Origin: Gammaproteobacteria bacterium | GTDB lineage: Bacteria; Pseudomonadota; Gammaproteobacteria; Pseudomonadales; Pseudohongiellaceae | Direction of reading: 5' to 3' | DNA: 64,000 bases | Assembly (NCBI GenBank): GCA_017853205.1 | Contig: JAFMKB010000002.1 | Span: forward strand, 1 to 64,000 | Part shown: positions 9,151-19,750 of the stretch, one piece after another | Layout of the letters: every line of letters begins with the position of its first letter | Position numbering within the stretch: the stretch's first letter is position 1 | Notes under the pieces: model-generated | Told to the model about the DNA's origin: nothing | Databases searched by the model: none | The model's input: the letters and a program-made list of their open reading frames with translations, nothing else | Translations under genes and position numbers: made by a program

Positions 9151-10026
9151 ATGTCAGTATCAATGAAAGATATGCTTCGCGCAGGCGTCCATTTCGGCCA
9201 CCAGAGCCGCTACTGGAATCCAAAGATGGACCAGTTCATCTTCGGCGCGCGCAATAAAATCCACATTATCAATCTCGAGCACACCGTTCCTGCAATGAAC
9301 AAGGCGCTTGAAGAAATCAGCAATCTCGCCGAGAAGAATCGCAAAATCCTCTTCGTCGGAACCAAGCGCGCGGCGTCGAAAATCGTAGGCCAAGAAGCGC
9401 AGCGTGCGGGCATGCCATTCGTCAATCATCGCTGGCTCGGTGGAATGCTAACGAATTACAAGACTATCCGCGGGTCGATCAAGCGTTTGAAAGACCTTGA
9501 GACCCAAGAAGCCGACGGCACTTTCTCTCGCCTAACCAAGAAAGAAGCGCTAATGCGCACGCGTGCGAAAGAGAAGCTGATCCGCAGCATCGGCGGTATT
9601 AAAGACATGGGCGGTTTGCCTGATGCACTTTTCGTGATAGACGTTGAGCACGAGCGCATTGCAGTAACTGAAGCAAATAACCTTCGCATCCCTGTAATCG
9701 GCGTTGTGGATACGAACAGCAACCCGGATGGTATCGATATTGTCATACCAGGAAACGATGACGCCTTGCGCGCTATTCAGCTCTACGCAACGGCTGTTGC
9801 TGACGCATGCATTGCAGGTAAGAAGCGTAATGGTGGCGCGGCGTCGAACAGCGAATTCGTCGAAATCGATGAAGAGATTGTCGCAGCGCCAGTAGCTGAG
9901 GCAGAAGCGGCACCTGCTGCCGCTGAAGAAGCGCCTGCTGCTGAAGAAGCGCCTGCTGCTGAAGAAGCGCCTGCTGCTGAAGAAGCGCCTGCACCCGCAG
10001 CGGAAGAGACGCCTGCTGCAAGCTAA
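9151..10026 (+). CDS. rpsB: 30S ribosomal protein S2 with extended A/E/P-rich C-terminal tail
   Basis: [32 protein letters not shown]; start corrected from ORF start 9073, which lies in the leader. Confidence 0.97.
   Translation: MSVSMKDMLRAGVHFGHQSRYWNPKMDQFIFGARNKIHIINLEHTVPAMNKALEEISNLAEKNRKILFVGTKRAASKIVGQEAQRAGMPFVNHRWLGGMLTNYKTIRGSIKRLKDLETQEADGTFSRLTKKEALMRTRAKEKLIRSIGGIKDMGGLPDALFVIDVEHERIAVTEANNLRIPVIGVVDTNSNPDGIDIVIPGNDDALRAIQLYATAVADACIAGKKRNGGAASNSEFVEIDEEIVAAPVAEAEAAPAAAEEAPAAEEAPAAEEAPAAEEAPAPAAEETPAAS
9922..9993 (+). repeat. Four tandem 18 bp copies (GCTGAAGAAGCGCCTGCT) in the rpsB 3' coding end
   Basis: Exact repeats 9922-9939, 9940-9957 and 9958-9975; 9976-9993 has a last-base change; encodes (AEEAPA)n. 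Confidence 0.9.
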
Positions 10027-10075
10027 TTGATCGAGGCGATTGCGAAAAGTCGTCCTGATCTAAAGTAGCGAGGAT

Positions 10076-10100
10076 AAGGGGGCAAATAGCCCCCTTTTTC
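10076..10100 (+). terminator. Intrinsic terminator/attenuator between rpsB and tsf
   Basis: AAGGGGGC-aaata-GCCCCCTTTTT. Confidence 0.85.
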
Positions 10101-10238
10101 TAAGACGATCACTTTGGATCGCTTTTTAAAAAACACCGAAGGACATTCCTGGCGAAAGCGGCCGTCGAATAGTCCACGACAACTTCTTGAGAGCCGGCGC
10201 ATCGCCGACTCGCACCTATTAAAGTAGAGGCAAAGCTC

Positions 10239-11120
10239 ATGGCTAATATAACTGCGGCAATGGTAAAAGATCTGCGCGAGCGCACGGGTCTTGGCATGAT
10301 GGATTGTAAGAAAGCGCTTTCTGAAGCGGATGGCGATATCGAAAAAGCGATTGACGACCTGAGAAAAGCTAGCGGAATGAAGGCAGCTAAGAAAGCGAGT
10401 CGTGTTGCTGCAGATGGTATTGTCGCAACCAAGGTCGCCGCAGACGGTAATTACGGCGTCATTCTCGAAGTAAACAGCGAGACAGACTTCGTTGCGCGCG
10501 ACGAGAATTTCCTCGCTTTCGCCAACGATGCCGTTGAAGCTGCATTTGCTCATAAAGAGGCTGACGTTCCTGCCATTCTAGCCTCGGGACTCGAAGATCA
10601 GCGCGAAAAGCTAGTACAAAAAATTGGTGAGAACATCAACATTCGCCGCGTTGGGCGTCTTCAGTTCGCTGATGCAAACGAAGGGATTGTTGAAAGCTAC
10701 GTGCACAGCAACAACCGAATCGCGGTGCTAATTTCGCTGCGTGGTGGCGATGAAGCATTAGCAAAAGACATCGCTATGCACATTGCGGCGGTCAATCCGA
10801 TGGTTGTCCGAGCCGAAGACGTTCCGGAAGAAACGCTAGCTAAAGAATCTGAAATTTATTCGGCGCAGGCTCGCGAAAGTGGCAAGCCGGAAGAGATTAT
10901 CGAGAAGATGATTAGTGGCCGACTGAAGAAGTTTGTTGCTGAGATCAGCTTGTTAGAGCAGCAGTTTGTTAAAGACCCAGAAACCACTATATCCGACCTA
11001 CTGAAAGCAGCCGGCGCGGATGTCGTTGACTTTGTTCGCTTTGAAGTAGGCGAAGGTATCGAAAAAGAAGAGGTCGATTTTGCTGCTGAGGTTGCAGCGC
11101 AGGTCGCAGGGTCAAACTAA
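10239..11120 (+). CDS. tsf: Elongation factor Ts
   Basis: [42 protein letters not shown]. Confidence 0.98.
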   Translation: MANITAAMVKDLRERTGLGMMDCKKALSEADGDIEKAIDDLRKASGMKAAKKASRVAADGIVATKVAADGNYGVILEVNSETDFVARDENFLAFANDAVEAAFAHKEADVPAILASGLEDQREKLVQKIGENINIRRVGRLQFADANEGIVESYVHSNNRIAVLISLRGGDEALAKDIAMHIAAVNPMVVRAEDVPEETLAKESEIYSAQARESGKPEEIIEKMISGRLKKFVAEISLLEQQFVKDPETTISDLLKAAGADVVDFVRFEVGEGIEKEEVDFAAEVAAQVAGSN

Positions 11121-11154
11121 CAGAGAATAATCGCCACTTACTCAGGAGCACGTC

Positions 11155-11874
11155 ATGCCAAAGCACGAACGAAAGTATAACCGCATACTCCTGAAGCTAA
11201 GTGGCGAGGCGCTCACCGGTGATGCCGAATTCGGTATTGATCCCAAGGTGTTAGACAGGATGGCCGTCGAAGTCGGGCAACTGGTTGGCTTGGGTGTGCA
11301 GATCGGCATGGTTATTGGTGGCGGTAATCTTTTCCGCGGTGCTGCGCTTCACTCTGCGGGGATGGAGCGCGTAACTGGCGATCACATGGGGATGCTTGCC
11401 ACAGTGATGAATGCGTTAGCAATGCGTGATGCGCTAGAAAGGGCAAGTATTCCGACTCGCGTGATGTCTGCTATTCCGATGAGCGGCGTAGTTGAACACT
11501 ACGATCGCCGCACTGCGATTAGACACCTCAATGCCTCGGATGTGGTCATTTTCTCGGCTGGTACGGGAAACCCTTTCTTTACGACAGATTCTGCCGCATG
11601 CCTGCGAGGCATAGAGATAGATGCAGATTTAATCCTAAAGGCGACAAAGGTCGACGGTGTCTACTCTGCAGATCCTGAGATAGACCCGTCCGCTGTAAAG
11701 TACGATCACCTAACCTTCGACGAAGTTATAGAGAAAAAGCTTGGCGTGATGGACATGACTGCCATCCTACTAAGCAGAGACCACGGCGTGCCAATCAAGG
11801 TGTTTAATATGAATCGTCCCGGTGCGCTCCTCGCCAACGTGTTAGGTGATGCAGACGGTACGCTGATCAACTAG
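11155..11874 (+). CDS. pyrH: UMP kinase
   Basis: [21 protein letters not shown]...[12 protein letters not shown]...[15 protein letters not shown]. Confidence 0.98.
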   Translation: MPKHERKYNRILLKLSGEALTGDAEFGIDPKVLDRMAVEVGQLVGLGVQIGMVIGGGNLFRGAALHSAGMERVTGDHMGMLATVMNALAMRDALERASIPTRVMSAIPMSGVVEHYDRRTAIRHLNASDVVIFSAGTGNPFFTTDSAACLRGIEIDADLILKATKVDGVYSADPEIDPSAVKYDHLTFDEVIEKKLGVMDMTAILLSRDHGVPIKVFNMNRPGALLANVLGDADGTLIN

Positions 11875-11914
11875 AATTCAGAATCATAAAAGAACGCAAT
11901 TAACGGACAAAATT

Positions 11915-12472
11915 ATGATCGATGAAATTATTGCTGACGCAGACGAACGCATGCAAAAAAGTCTAGCGGCACTGGACGAGGCCTTCAAACGAATCCGAAC
12001 CGGGCGAGCTCATCCTAGCATTCTCGATTCAGTCATGGTTCCTTACTATGGATCTGACACGCCGCTGAATCAGCTAGCAAATGTGAATGTAGAAGAGGGG
12101 CGCACGCTCATCGTGTCGCCTTGGGAAAAGCCGCTTATCTCAGACATTGAAAGAGCGATTATGAAATCAGACCTGGGCCTCAATCCGTCGAACAACGGCG
12201 ACACCATTCGAGTGCCTATGCCCGCTCTGACAGAAGAGACGCGGCGCGAGTATACCAAACAGGCCAAAAACGAGGCCGAGAATGCGCGTATTGCCGTTCG
12301 AAATATTCGTCGTGATGCCAATTCAGACTTCAAAGACCTCGAGAAAGAGAAAGAGATCAGCGAAGACGAGCAGCGTCGTGCGGAGGACCTCGTTCAAAAG
12401 CTAACGGACAAAACGATAGCTGCCATCGAAGCGGCTTATCAAGTGAAAGAAGCCGATCTGCTATCGATTTGA
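11915..12472 (+). CDS. frr: Ribosome recycling factor
   Basis: [46 protein letters not shown]. Confidence 0.98.
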   Translation: MIDEIIADADERMQKSLAALDEAFKRIRTGRAHPSILDSVMVPYYGSDTPLNQLANVNVEEGRTLIVSPWEKPLISDIERAIMKSDLGLNPSNNGDTIRVPMPALTEETRREYTKQAKNEAENARIAVRNIRRDANSDFKDLEKEKEISEDEQRRAEDLVQKLTDKTIAAIEAAYQVKEADLLSI

Positions 12473-12512
12473 TACGCGTCGTGCTAATTCTAGGTCAAAC
12501 TGCTCGGCTGGG

Positions 12513-12559
12513 AGCTAAAGTGGGTATACTGTTGTCTAACTGTATATCCCGCTTTAGCT
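12513..12559 (+). other. Long stem-loop in the frr-uppS intergenic region
   Basis: AGCTAAAGTGGGTATAC - tgttgtctaact - GTATATCCCGCTTTAGCT; ~17 bp stem with one G.U and one bulge, no T-run; ends 13 nt before uppS ATG. Confidence 0.8.
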
Positions 12560-12572
12560 TAACGACTACGTT

Positions 12573-13346
12573 ATGACCACATCATCGTCTCAAGCCTCCG
12601 GTGATCTGCCACGGCATGTCGCCATCATTATGGATGGCAATAATCGCTGGGCGAAGTCGCGGCAACTCAAACCGCAAGAGGGGCACAGCCGAGGCGCTGA
12701 GGTGGCGCGTGAGATTGTAGCCGCGTGTGTCGACCTGAGTATTCCCTACCTTACTCTCTTCGCGTTCAGCAGCGAGAATTGGCTTCGACCGCAGTCTGAG
12801 GTGCGAGCCCTCATGGCGCTGTTTCTGACGGTGCTCAGGCGCGACGAAATAACGCAGCTCCATGCCATGGGCGTCCGCGTACGGTTTATCGGCAACCGCT
12901 CGAGCTTCTCATCAGCGCTTCAGAAAGGCATGGATGAAGTTGAAAGGCGCACCGAAGATAATCGAAAGACGACGGTTTTCGTAGCGGTGGACTACGGAGG
13001 CCGTTGGGATATCTCGCAGGCAGTCTCGTCACTTGTTGCTGAATTACCACCTGGAACCGAAATAGCAGGCGCCATTACCCCTGAGACGCTGCATCGCTAT
13101 ACTAGCCTTGCGGAGGCGCCAGATCCGGATCTCTGCATAAGAACTGGTGGAGAGCGGAGGCTGAGTAATTTTTTACTTTGGCAATTAGCCTACACCGAGC
13201 TTTATTTCTGCGACACCTATTGGCCAGATTTTAACAAGGCTGAGCTTCAACTTGCTCTTGAAGATTACGCGCGCCGACAGCGACGATTCGGTGGGCAGAG
13301 CGCCTGCGAGCAGCCTGAGAATAATGAGGTGCTAGCCGATGCTTAA
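12573..13346 (+). CDS. uppS: Isoprenyl transferase (undecaprenyl diphosphate synthase)
   Basis: HVAIIMDGNNRWAKSRQLKPQEGHSRGAE...FAFSSENWLRP...RTGGERRLSNFLLWQLAYTELYF. Confidence 0.97.
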   Translation: MTTSSSQASGDLPRHVAIIMDGNNRWAKSRQLKPQEGHSRGAEVAREIVAACVDLSIPYLTLFAFSSENWLRPQSEVRALMALFLTVLRRDEITQLHAMGVRVRFIGNRSSFSSALQKGMDEVERRTEDNRKTTVFVAVDYGGRWDISQAVSSLVAELPPGTEIAGAITPETLHRYTSLAEAPDPDLCIRTGGERRLSNFLLWQLAYTELYFCDTYWPDFNKAELQLALEDYARRQRRFGGQSACEQPENNEVLADA

Positions 13347-14193
13347 GCAGCGCATAGCTACAGCACTCATCTTGCTAGTCGGTTTAATTGCGATGACTAC
13401 CATTCTGGATTTGGAGCAATTTGCTGCAATTACCGGCGCCTTGGTATTAATCGGTGCCTGGGAGTGGGCTGCCTTCGCTTCACTTGGAAGTAAGTCTCGT
13501 CTCGCTTTTGTCGGGACGCTGGCCTTGTCGATTGCGCCACTTTGGTTTGCCCTTGGGGTAGGCGGCGCTACGGGCTATGACGCAAGTTTTGCTCTTGGCT
13601 TTTCGCTTCTCGGTGCCTTATTTTGGGCGCTGATGTTCGCTGCAATAGCCTCTTTTCCTCGGTCGACCGAAGCATGGAATGACAAATCGCGAATCTCAGC
13701 GATGGGCATGCTTTCGCTTCTCTGCACATGGGTCGGGCTAGTGTCATTAAAAGCGTTATTACCAAATGGCGCACTGGTGATCATGCTGATCATCATGGTT
13801 GCGGCGGTTGATGTTGGAGCCTTCTTCACAGGTAAGCTTTTTGGCAAACGTAAATTAGCGCCGGCGTTAAGCCCTAATAAAACATGGGAAGGCGTCTGGG
13901 GTGGAGTGACGCTTAACGTTGCCGTCTCGATTGTTTTCGCCATACTGTTAAACAGGTATGTACAACCTTTTGCGCCGATTGACTATGCGATATTCGCAGC
14001 GCTCGCGCTTATCGTTGCTTTTTTTAGTGTGGTTGGTGATCTTGCCGAGAGCATGCTCAAGCGCAACAGAGAGCTCAAAGACAGCGGGTCGATTCTCCCA
14101 GGTCATGGCGGTTTACTCGATCGTATCGACGGATTAATGGCCGCTACACCGATTTGTGTCGCCTTCCTTATCCTTTTGCTTGGAGGCGTCTGA
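13339..14193 (+). CDS. cdsA: Phosphatidate cytidylyltransferase
   Basis: SPNKTWEGVWGG...GDLAESMLKRNRELKDSGSILPGHGGLLDRIDGL signature. Confidence 0.95.
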   Translation: MLKQRIATALILLVGLIAMTTILDLEQFAAITGALVLIGAWEWAAFASLGSKSRLAFVGTLALSIAPLWFALGVGGATGYDASFALGFSLLGALFWALMFAAIASFPRSTEAWNDKSRISAMGMLSLLCTWVGLVSLKALLPNGALVIMLIIMVAAVDVGAFFTGKLFGKRKLAPALSPNKTWEGVWGGVTLNVAVSIVFAILLNRYVQPFAPIDYAIFAALALIVAFFSVVGDLAESMLKRNRELKDSGSILPGHGGLLDRIDGLMAATPICVAFLILLLGGV

Positions 14194-14194
14194 G

Positions 14195-15397
14195 ATGCTG
14201 CTCAACGCCCTCGATCGCGACGCTTCGATTACGATACTTGGCTCAACGGGCTCGATCGGCGAAAGTACGCTCGCAGTCGCGCGCCACATAGAAAATCTCT
14301 CGGTTTTTGCTTTAACAGCAAAGTCCAATGTAACGACGCTGCTCAGGCAATGCCTCGAATTTAAGCCGCGCTATGCTGTGCTAGTGGACTCCCAGGGCGC
14401 GGACACGCTAGCAGAGGCGCTGCGCTCAGCCGGCTGTGAGACAGAGGTTTTGGTTGGCCGTGAGGCGCTTGAGGAGGTTGCTTCCGATTCGAAGGTCGAT
14501 ATAGTCATGGCGGCGATCGTCGGTGCGGCCGGGCTTGCAGCTACGCTGGCCGCGGCGAAGTCTGGTAAACGGCTCCTTCTCGCAAATAAAGAAGCGCTTG
14601 TAATGACCGGGGACATCTTAATGGACGCCGCTCGTCAAAACGGTTCCACTCTCTTGCCCATCGATAGTGAACACAATGCAATCTTCCAGTGTCTGCCTAC
14701 TGTCGCAGAGGGTATTGGTGCGTCACAGGTAAAATTTGTCGAAAAAATTGTTCTAACAGCGTCCGGCGGACCCTTTCTCGATACGCCGCTTGACCAATTC
14801 GCGGTCATCACGCCAGCGCAGGCCTGCGCCCATCCAGTTTGGTCTATGGGGAGTAAAATCTCGGTAGACTCGGCAACCATGATGAATAAAGGCCTGGAGT
14901 TCATCGAGGCTTGTTTCCTCTTTGGTCTTCCGGCAGACCAAGTGGAGGTAATTATTCATCCGCAGTCGATTATTCACTCTATGGTGCACTACAGCGATGG
15001 CTCCGTGCTCGCGCAAATGGCAAGCCCTGATATGCGCGTGCCCATTGCACACTGCATTGCGTGGCCGCAGCGCATCACGACAGAGGCACCGAGGCTAGAC
15101 CTTGCGTCTGCGAAAACATTGGAATTTCGCGCTCCCGATCTCGTGCGGTTTCGCTGTTTGTCACTAGGGATGGAAGCCGCGCGGGTGCGTGGCACTGCGC
15201 CGGCATTGTTAAATGCAGCCAATGAAGAATCCGTCAGCGCGTTTTTGGCTGGGCGTCTGCGCTTCAACCGAATCGCCGAGATCAATGCCGAGGTCATGGC
15301 ACAAATACCTTGTGAACCCGCGGGTAGTCTCGCTATCATCATTGAGGCAGATTCGCGTGCAAGATCGCTCGCTAATTCACTGATAAATAATGGTTAA
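14195..15397 (+). CDS. dxr: 1-deoxy-D-xylulose 5-phosphate reductoisomerase
   Basis: ITILGSTGSIGESTL...LLANKEALVMTGDI...LPIDSEHNAIFQCLP; start corrected from 14156. Confidence 0.96.
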   Translation: MLLNALDRDASITILGSTGSIGESTLAVARHIENLSVFALTAKSNVTTLLRQCLEFKPRYAVLVDSQGADTLAEALRSAGCETEVLVGREALEEVASDSKVDIVMAAIVGAAGLAATLAAAKSGKRLLLANKEALVMTGDILMDAARQNGSTLLPIDSEHNAIFQCLPTVAEGIGASQVKFVEKIVLTASGGPFLDTPLDQFAVITPAQACAHPVWSMGSKISVDSATMMNKGLEFIEACFLFGLPADQVEVIIHPQSIIHSMVHYSDGSVLAQMASPDMRVPIAHCIAWPQRITTEAPRLDLASAKTLEFRAPDLVRFRCLSLGMEAARVRGTAPALLNAANEESVSAFLAGRLRFNRIAEINAEVMAQIPCEPAGSLAIIIEADSRARSLANSLINNG

Positions 15398-15439
15398 TTT
15401 AACCGAACGCGACTGGCGCGCGCGTCAGGAGAGGCAGTA

Positions 15440-16840
15440 ATGGTCGAGAATCTAATCGAAATCACTACCAGCGTGCTGGCACTACTGGTCACGCTCGGCA
15501 TATTAGTCACTGTGCACGAGTTCGGCCATTTTTGGGTGGCAAGGCGCTGTGGCGTCAAAGTGCTTAAATTCTCTATCGGGTTTGGCAAGGCTGTCAAAAC
15601 GTGGGTTGGAAAAGACGGTGTCGAATACGTCATCGCCCCGATTCCACTTGGTGGCTATGTCCGTATGCTCGGGCAGGAAGATACATCGGTGGCGGATGCT
15701 GAGGCGGTTCCCGCAGAGGAACAAGAAAAGTCCTTTGCGTCGAAGAGTGTGTGGCAACGCATGGCAATCTCTGCTGCCGGCCCGGCTGCCAATTTCTTAC
15801 TCGCCGTAGTGATTTTTTGGATTATCAATATCGCCTTTGGCACCTCTGGTGTTGCGCCTGTTATCAGCTCGGTAACCGAGGGCTCAGTGGCAGAGCGCGC
15901 GGGTCTTGTGCCCGGTGACGAGATTATCGCGATAGATGGTGAACCAACGCTGATCTGGCAACAGGTTGCTCTGCAGCTGGTTGGCCGAATGGGAGAAAGC
16001 GGCAGCGTTACCTTTTCGGTGAGAGGGCCAGAGTCTGCAGCCGCGCGCGATGTCAATGTGCCTATACTAAGCTTTATGGCTGACTCGACCGATCCGCGGC
16101 CACTCAAGGCTCTCGGCATTACGCAAGTCGATATCCCTGCGGTCATAGAGAAGCTGGTTGAAGGGGAAGCGGGTGCGCAAGCGGGCCTCCTGGCTGGCGA
16201 CAGAATAGTGCGTGTGGCTGGTAAGAGGATTGATGGCTGGACTCAATGGGTCGAAATAATCAGAGCGAGCCCGGAACTCGAGCTCGAAGTAGAGGTCGAA
16301 CGAGGGAATCAATTAATCGAGTTACGCCTTACCCCAGCGCTTTCCGAGCTTCCCGATGGAAGCCGAATTGGCATTATCGGCGCTTATGTGCAGCAAGTGG
16401 ATTACGATGAGCTCGTTCCGAGAGAGATGCGGCGTGAAGTAAAGTACAATGTGCTCTCAGCAATAGTACCGGCCATCACCGAAACTTATGAAAAATCGGT
16501 GTTTGTTCTTGTTTCTATCAAGAAAATGATTGTTGGCCTGATATCAGTTAAGAATATTAATGGGCCAATTACGATCGCTCAGGTTGCGGGAGAGACCGCG
16601 TCCTATGGTTTAAACGTCTACCTTGGGTTCTTAGCGCTTCTCAGTATTTCGCTAGGCGTTATGAATCTAATGCCTATCCCCATCTTAGATGGGGGGCACA
16701 TTTTGTATAATCTGATCGAGATCGTCACGCGTCGACCTGTACCGGAGAAGGTGCAGTCTTTCGGGTTGCAGATAGGTCTATTACTGATCTCGGGCATCAT
16801 GGTGTTGGCCGTTTATAACGATGTAGCCCGTTTGCTTTAG
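15440..16840 (+). CDS. rseP: RIP metalloprotease RseP (site-2 protease, two PDZ domains)
   Basis: VHEFGHFWVARRCGVKVLKFSIGFG...NLMPIPILDGGHIL. Confidence 0.96.
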   Translation: MVENLIEITTSVLALLVTLGILVTVHEFGHFWVARRCGVKVLKFSIGFGKAVKTWVGKDGVEYVIAPIPLGGYVRMLGQEDTSVADAEAVPAEEQEKSFASKSVWQRMAISAAGPAANFLLAVVIFWIINIAFGTSGVAPVISSVTEGSVAERAGLVPGDEIIAIDGEPTLIWQQVALQLVGRMGESGSVTFSVRGPESAAARDVNVPILSFMADSTDPRPLKALGITQVDIPAVIEKLVEGEAGAQAGLLAGDRIVRVAGKRIDGWTQWVEIIRASPELELEVEVERGNQLIELRLTPALSELPDGSRIGIIGAYVQQVDYDELVPREMRREVKYNVLSAIVPAITETYEKSVFVLVSIKKMIVGLISVKNINGPITIAQVAGETASYGLNVYLGFLALLSISLGVMNLMPIPILDGGHILYNLIEIVTRRPVPEKVQSFGLQIGLLLISGIMVLAVYNDVARLL

Positions 16841-16970
16841 GGAGCGGGGCTCCCTTACCTAAAGTCGAGTTGATGCGGCTTAGAACAAAATTGCACTGCT
16901 GCAAATTATATTGTGGCCTGCGGGAGTGGTTAGACGCTCCTCAAATGAATAATCCGAGAAAGCATTACGC

Positions 16971-19646
16971 ATGAAGAAACTGCTCTGTTGTTTCCTGTTA
17001 GCCTTTGGCTTCGCAAGCCCGCTCCACGCGCAAAATTTCATAGTTGCCGACATCATAGTCGATGGCTACCAGCGTATTTCGCCCGGGATTATCTACAATT
17101 TATTGCCGGTCGGCATCGGCGATGAGGTCAATGCATTGACCTCTGCTCAAATAATTCGTGAACTCTCTCGATCGGAATATTTCGATGAGATCGAAGTGTC
17201 TCGCGAGGGCAATATCCTCGTTGTGACTGTGTTGGAGCGCCCTTCGGTTGCCGAGATTACCATCGAGGGAAACAGCGTACTCAAAACAGAGGACATTATT
17301 GAGAATATGGCCTCGGCAGATATAGCAGAGGGTCAAATTTTTACGCGCGCCGCCCTGGAGGTTATTCGACAGGGCATACAAGATGTTTACTCTTCACGAG
17401 GCCGCTACGGCGCCGCTGTCGAAATTGAAGTCGAAGAGCTTCCCCGTAATAGGGTGAGTATCAAGTTGGATATCAATGAGGGCGAAGAGTCGCGTATCCG
17501 GCATATAAATATCGTAGGCAATGACTCCTATGCCGAAGAAGATTTATTGCGTCTTTTTGAGCTTGGCACGAAACCGTTCTATTTAATTATGAGTCGTAGG
17601 GATCGGTATTCTCGGGAGCAATTGTCGGGGGATCTTGAGCGACTAGAGTCTTTTTACCTTGATAATGGCTTTGTTGAATTTAGTATAGATTCTACGCCTA
17701 TTGCGATTACACCGGATCGAAAAGAAGTCTATATCACAATTAACATTTCCGAGGGCAAGCAGTACACGGTTCGTAATGTGGAGCTCGCTGGTGATTTGGT
17801 CGACGCTGAAGACTTATTGCGCGCGGCGTTGTTTGTCCGCTCTGGACAGATCTATTCGCAGGGGTTGGTGACTGGCACTGAAGAGATCATGGTGCAATTT
17901 TTGGGTAATCTCGGTTATGCCTTTGCCGAAGCCACCGGCGTGCCGGAGGTCAACGATGATGAACAAACGGTAGACGTCACTTTCTTCATCGAACCCGGTA
18001 ATCGTACCTACGTAAATCGAATCAGCTTTGCCGGCAATGTATCCACAGCCGACGATGTGCTGAGGCGCGAGATGCGTCAGCTTGAGAGCGCGCCCGCGTC
18101 GAGTCTACAAATAGAGCAGTCTAAAGTTCGTCTGGAGCGGCTCGGTTATTTCGAATCAGTCGAGGTTGACACCACAGAGGTGGCTGGGGTCGAAGATCAG
18201 ATCGATGTTAACTACGAGGTTGTGGAACAGAATTTCGGCGCGGTAAGTTTTCAAGTGGGCACAGGGGGAGGCGGTAACTTCTTTATCAGTTCGAGCCTTC
18301 AGGCGCAAAACTTTCTGGGAACGGGGCGGACTATAGGAGTCGGAGTTAATAAAAGCCGCTTTCAGCAAGGACTTAATTTTCAATACGTTGACCCCTATTT
18401 TACGCCCGATGGTGTGAGTCGCGGATTTAATATTTTCGCACAAAAATTGGAGTCGCCGTTTAACGTGTCCGCGTTTAATACGAGCTCGTATGGCGGCTCG
18501 GCAAGCTTTAGCTACCCGCTGAGCGAAATCGAAATGCTCGGCTTCGACCTAGGCTTCACTCACACCGAGCTGAGTGCTGGTGTAGGCTCAGTGCAAGAAA
18601 TTATGGCTAGCCCGACGCTTTACCAAGGAATAGACAAATACATCATCACGCCTGCCAACGGAAATGCATTCGATGGACCCGTCGTCGATTCGGTTCTTGG
18701 AAACGTAGCAGACTTGACTCCGCAGCAGCTTCGCAGCCCTACAGAGAAGGGGTTTGTCGATAAATTTGGTGATACGTTCGATAACTTTACTATCACCGGC
18801 AATTACTTTCGCAATACGCTGAATCGCGGTCAGCTCCCCAACGCTGGTTTTTTGCATAGCTTAGGGGTCGAGGTCACGCTCCCAGGGTCGGATCTCGAGT
18901 ACGCGCGAATTAATTATAACGGCCAGTTCTATTGGCCTGTCTCGCAAAATCGAGAATGGGTTGTCTCGCTTCGGACAAACCTTGGTTATGGTATTGGCTA
19001 CGGTGAAACCGATGAGCTTCCGTTCTTCAATAACTTCTTTGCAGGGGGCTTGAGTGCCGCAGGTGTTTTGCGTGGATTCGAAGAGAATAGTCTAGGCCCA
19101 GAAAGCACGCCGGGCGCAAGATATTTAACCCAGGGCGGCATCAGCTTATTGAAGGACGATGACGGTAATATTATCAAAAGAGAAGATGGCTCTGCTGCAG
19201 GTCTTAGCAATGAATTTGGCTACACGACATCGCCAGTGTTTGATGCTAACGGTAACCAGCTTTTCGATGAGAATGGTAATCCAGAGGTAGCGCTCGCGGT
19301 TGAAAATTTCTTTCTGGATAGGGATTTCGATAGCTTTGGTGGTAACATATTGGCAACAGCGACACTGGAACTTCTGTTCCCACTTCCCTTCGTAGAGGAC
19401 AGGAGTCGGGTGCGGTCAGCTTTTTTTATTGATGCCGGTAACGTTTTCTCCTCTAGTTGCTCCGAGAGACGGCAATTATTGAAAAACTGTTCGGATTTTG
19501 ACTTAGCTGAGATTCGCTACTCGGTAGGCGTTAGTGTGACGTACCTGTCGCCCTTTGGGCCGTTAACCTTCTATCTTGCTCAGCCGTTCGGAAAAGAGGG
19601 GGATGATACGAGGACGTTCGACTTTACCGTAGGCCAAGGTTTTTAA
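16971..19646 (+). CDS. bamA: Outer membrane protein assembly factor BamA
   Basis: Signal peptide, five POTRA-like repeats, VLRGFEENSLGP L6 motif and terminal GPLTFYLAQPFGKEGDDTRTFDFTVGQGF. Confidence 0.96.
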   Translation: MKKLLCCFLLAFGFASPLHAQNFIVADIIVDGYQRISPGIIYNLLPVGIGDEVNALTSAQIIRELSRSEYFDEIEVSREGNILVVTVLERPSVAEITIEGNSVLKTEDIIENMASADIAEGQIFTRAALEVIRQGIQDVYSSRGRYGAAVEIEVEELPRNRVSIKLDINEGEESRIRHINIVGNDSYAEEDLLRLFELGTKPFYLIMSRRDRYSREQLSGDLERLESFYLDNGFVEFSIDSTPIAITPDRKEVYITINISEGKQYTVRNVELAGDLVDAEDLLRAALFVRSGQIYSQGLVTGTEEIMVQFLGNLGYAFAEATGVPEVNDDEQTVDVTFFIEPGNRTYVNRISFAGNVSTADDVLRREMRQLESAPASSLQIEQSKVRLERLGYFESVEVDTTEVAGVEDQIDVNYEVVEQNFGAVSFQVGTGGGGNFFISSSLQAQNFLGTGRTIGVGVNKSRFQQGLNFQYVDPYFTPDGVSRGFNIFAQKLESPFNVSAFNTSSYGGSASFSYPLSEIEMLGFDLGFTHTELSAGVGSVQEIMASPTLYQGIDKYIITPANGNAFDGPVVDSVLGNVADLTPQQLRSPTEKGFVDKFGDTFDNFTITGNYFRNTLNRGQLPNAGFLHSLGVEVTLPGSDLEYARINYNGQFYWPVSQNREWVVSLRTNLGYGIGYGETDELPFFNNFFAGGLSAAGVLRGFEENSLGPESTPGARYLTQGGISLLKDDDGNIIKREDGSAAGLSNEFGYTTSPVFDANGNQLFDENGNPEVALAVENFFLDRDFDSFGGNILATATLELLFPLPFVEDRSRVRSAFFIDAGNVFSSSCSERRQLLKNCSDFDLAEIRYSVGVSVTYLSPFGPLTFYLAQPFGKEGDDTRTFDFTVGQGF

Positions 19647-19750
19647 GAAAAGAATTTTAGACATCGGGGATATCGCCGATACACCATCAACCGAGCAGAG
19701 GTGTTTTACCGTCTCGCTTAAAAAAGATTAGTTAGAATTGGAGAACATAA

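Noticed and set aside
9773-10021. Minus-strand ORF rich in LLQQQ repeats
   Set aside because: Artefact of the 18 bp repeat in rpsB read antisense.
10023-10553. 176 aa minus-strand ORF over the rpsB-tsf gap and tsf
   Set aside because: Antisense to tsf and spans the terminator; no coding features.
15655-16146. 163 aa minus-strand ORF in rseP (and similar antisense ORFs in uppP, dnaE and glnD)
   Set aside because: Antisense shadow of well-supported genes.
16841-16970. Short inverted repeats between rseP and bamA (GGGAGcggggCTCCC; TTGCA-ctgc-TGCAA)
   Set aside because: Short stems without T-runs; insufficient for a terminator or operator call.
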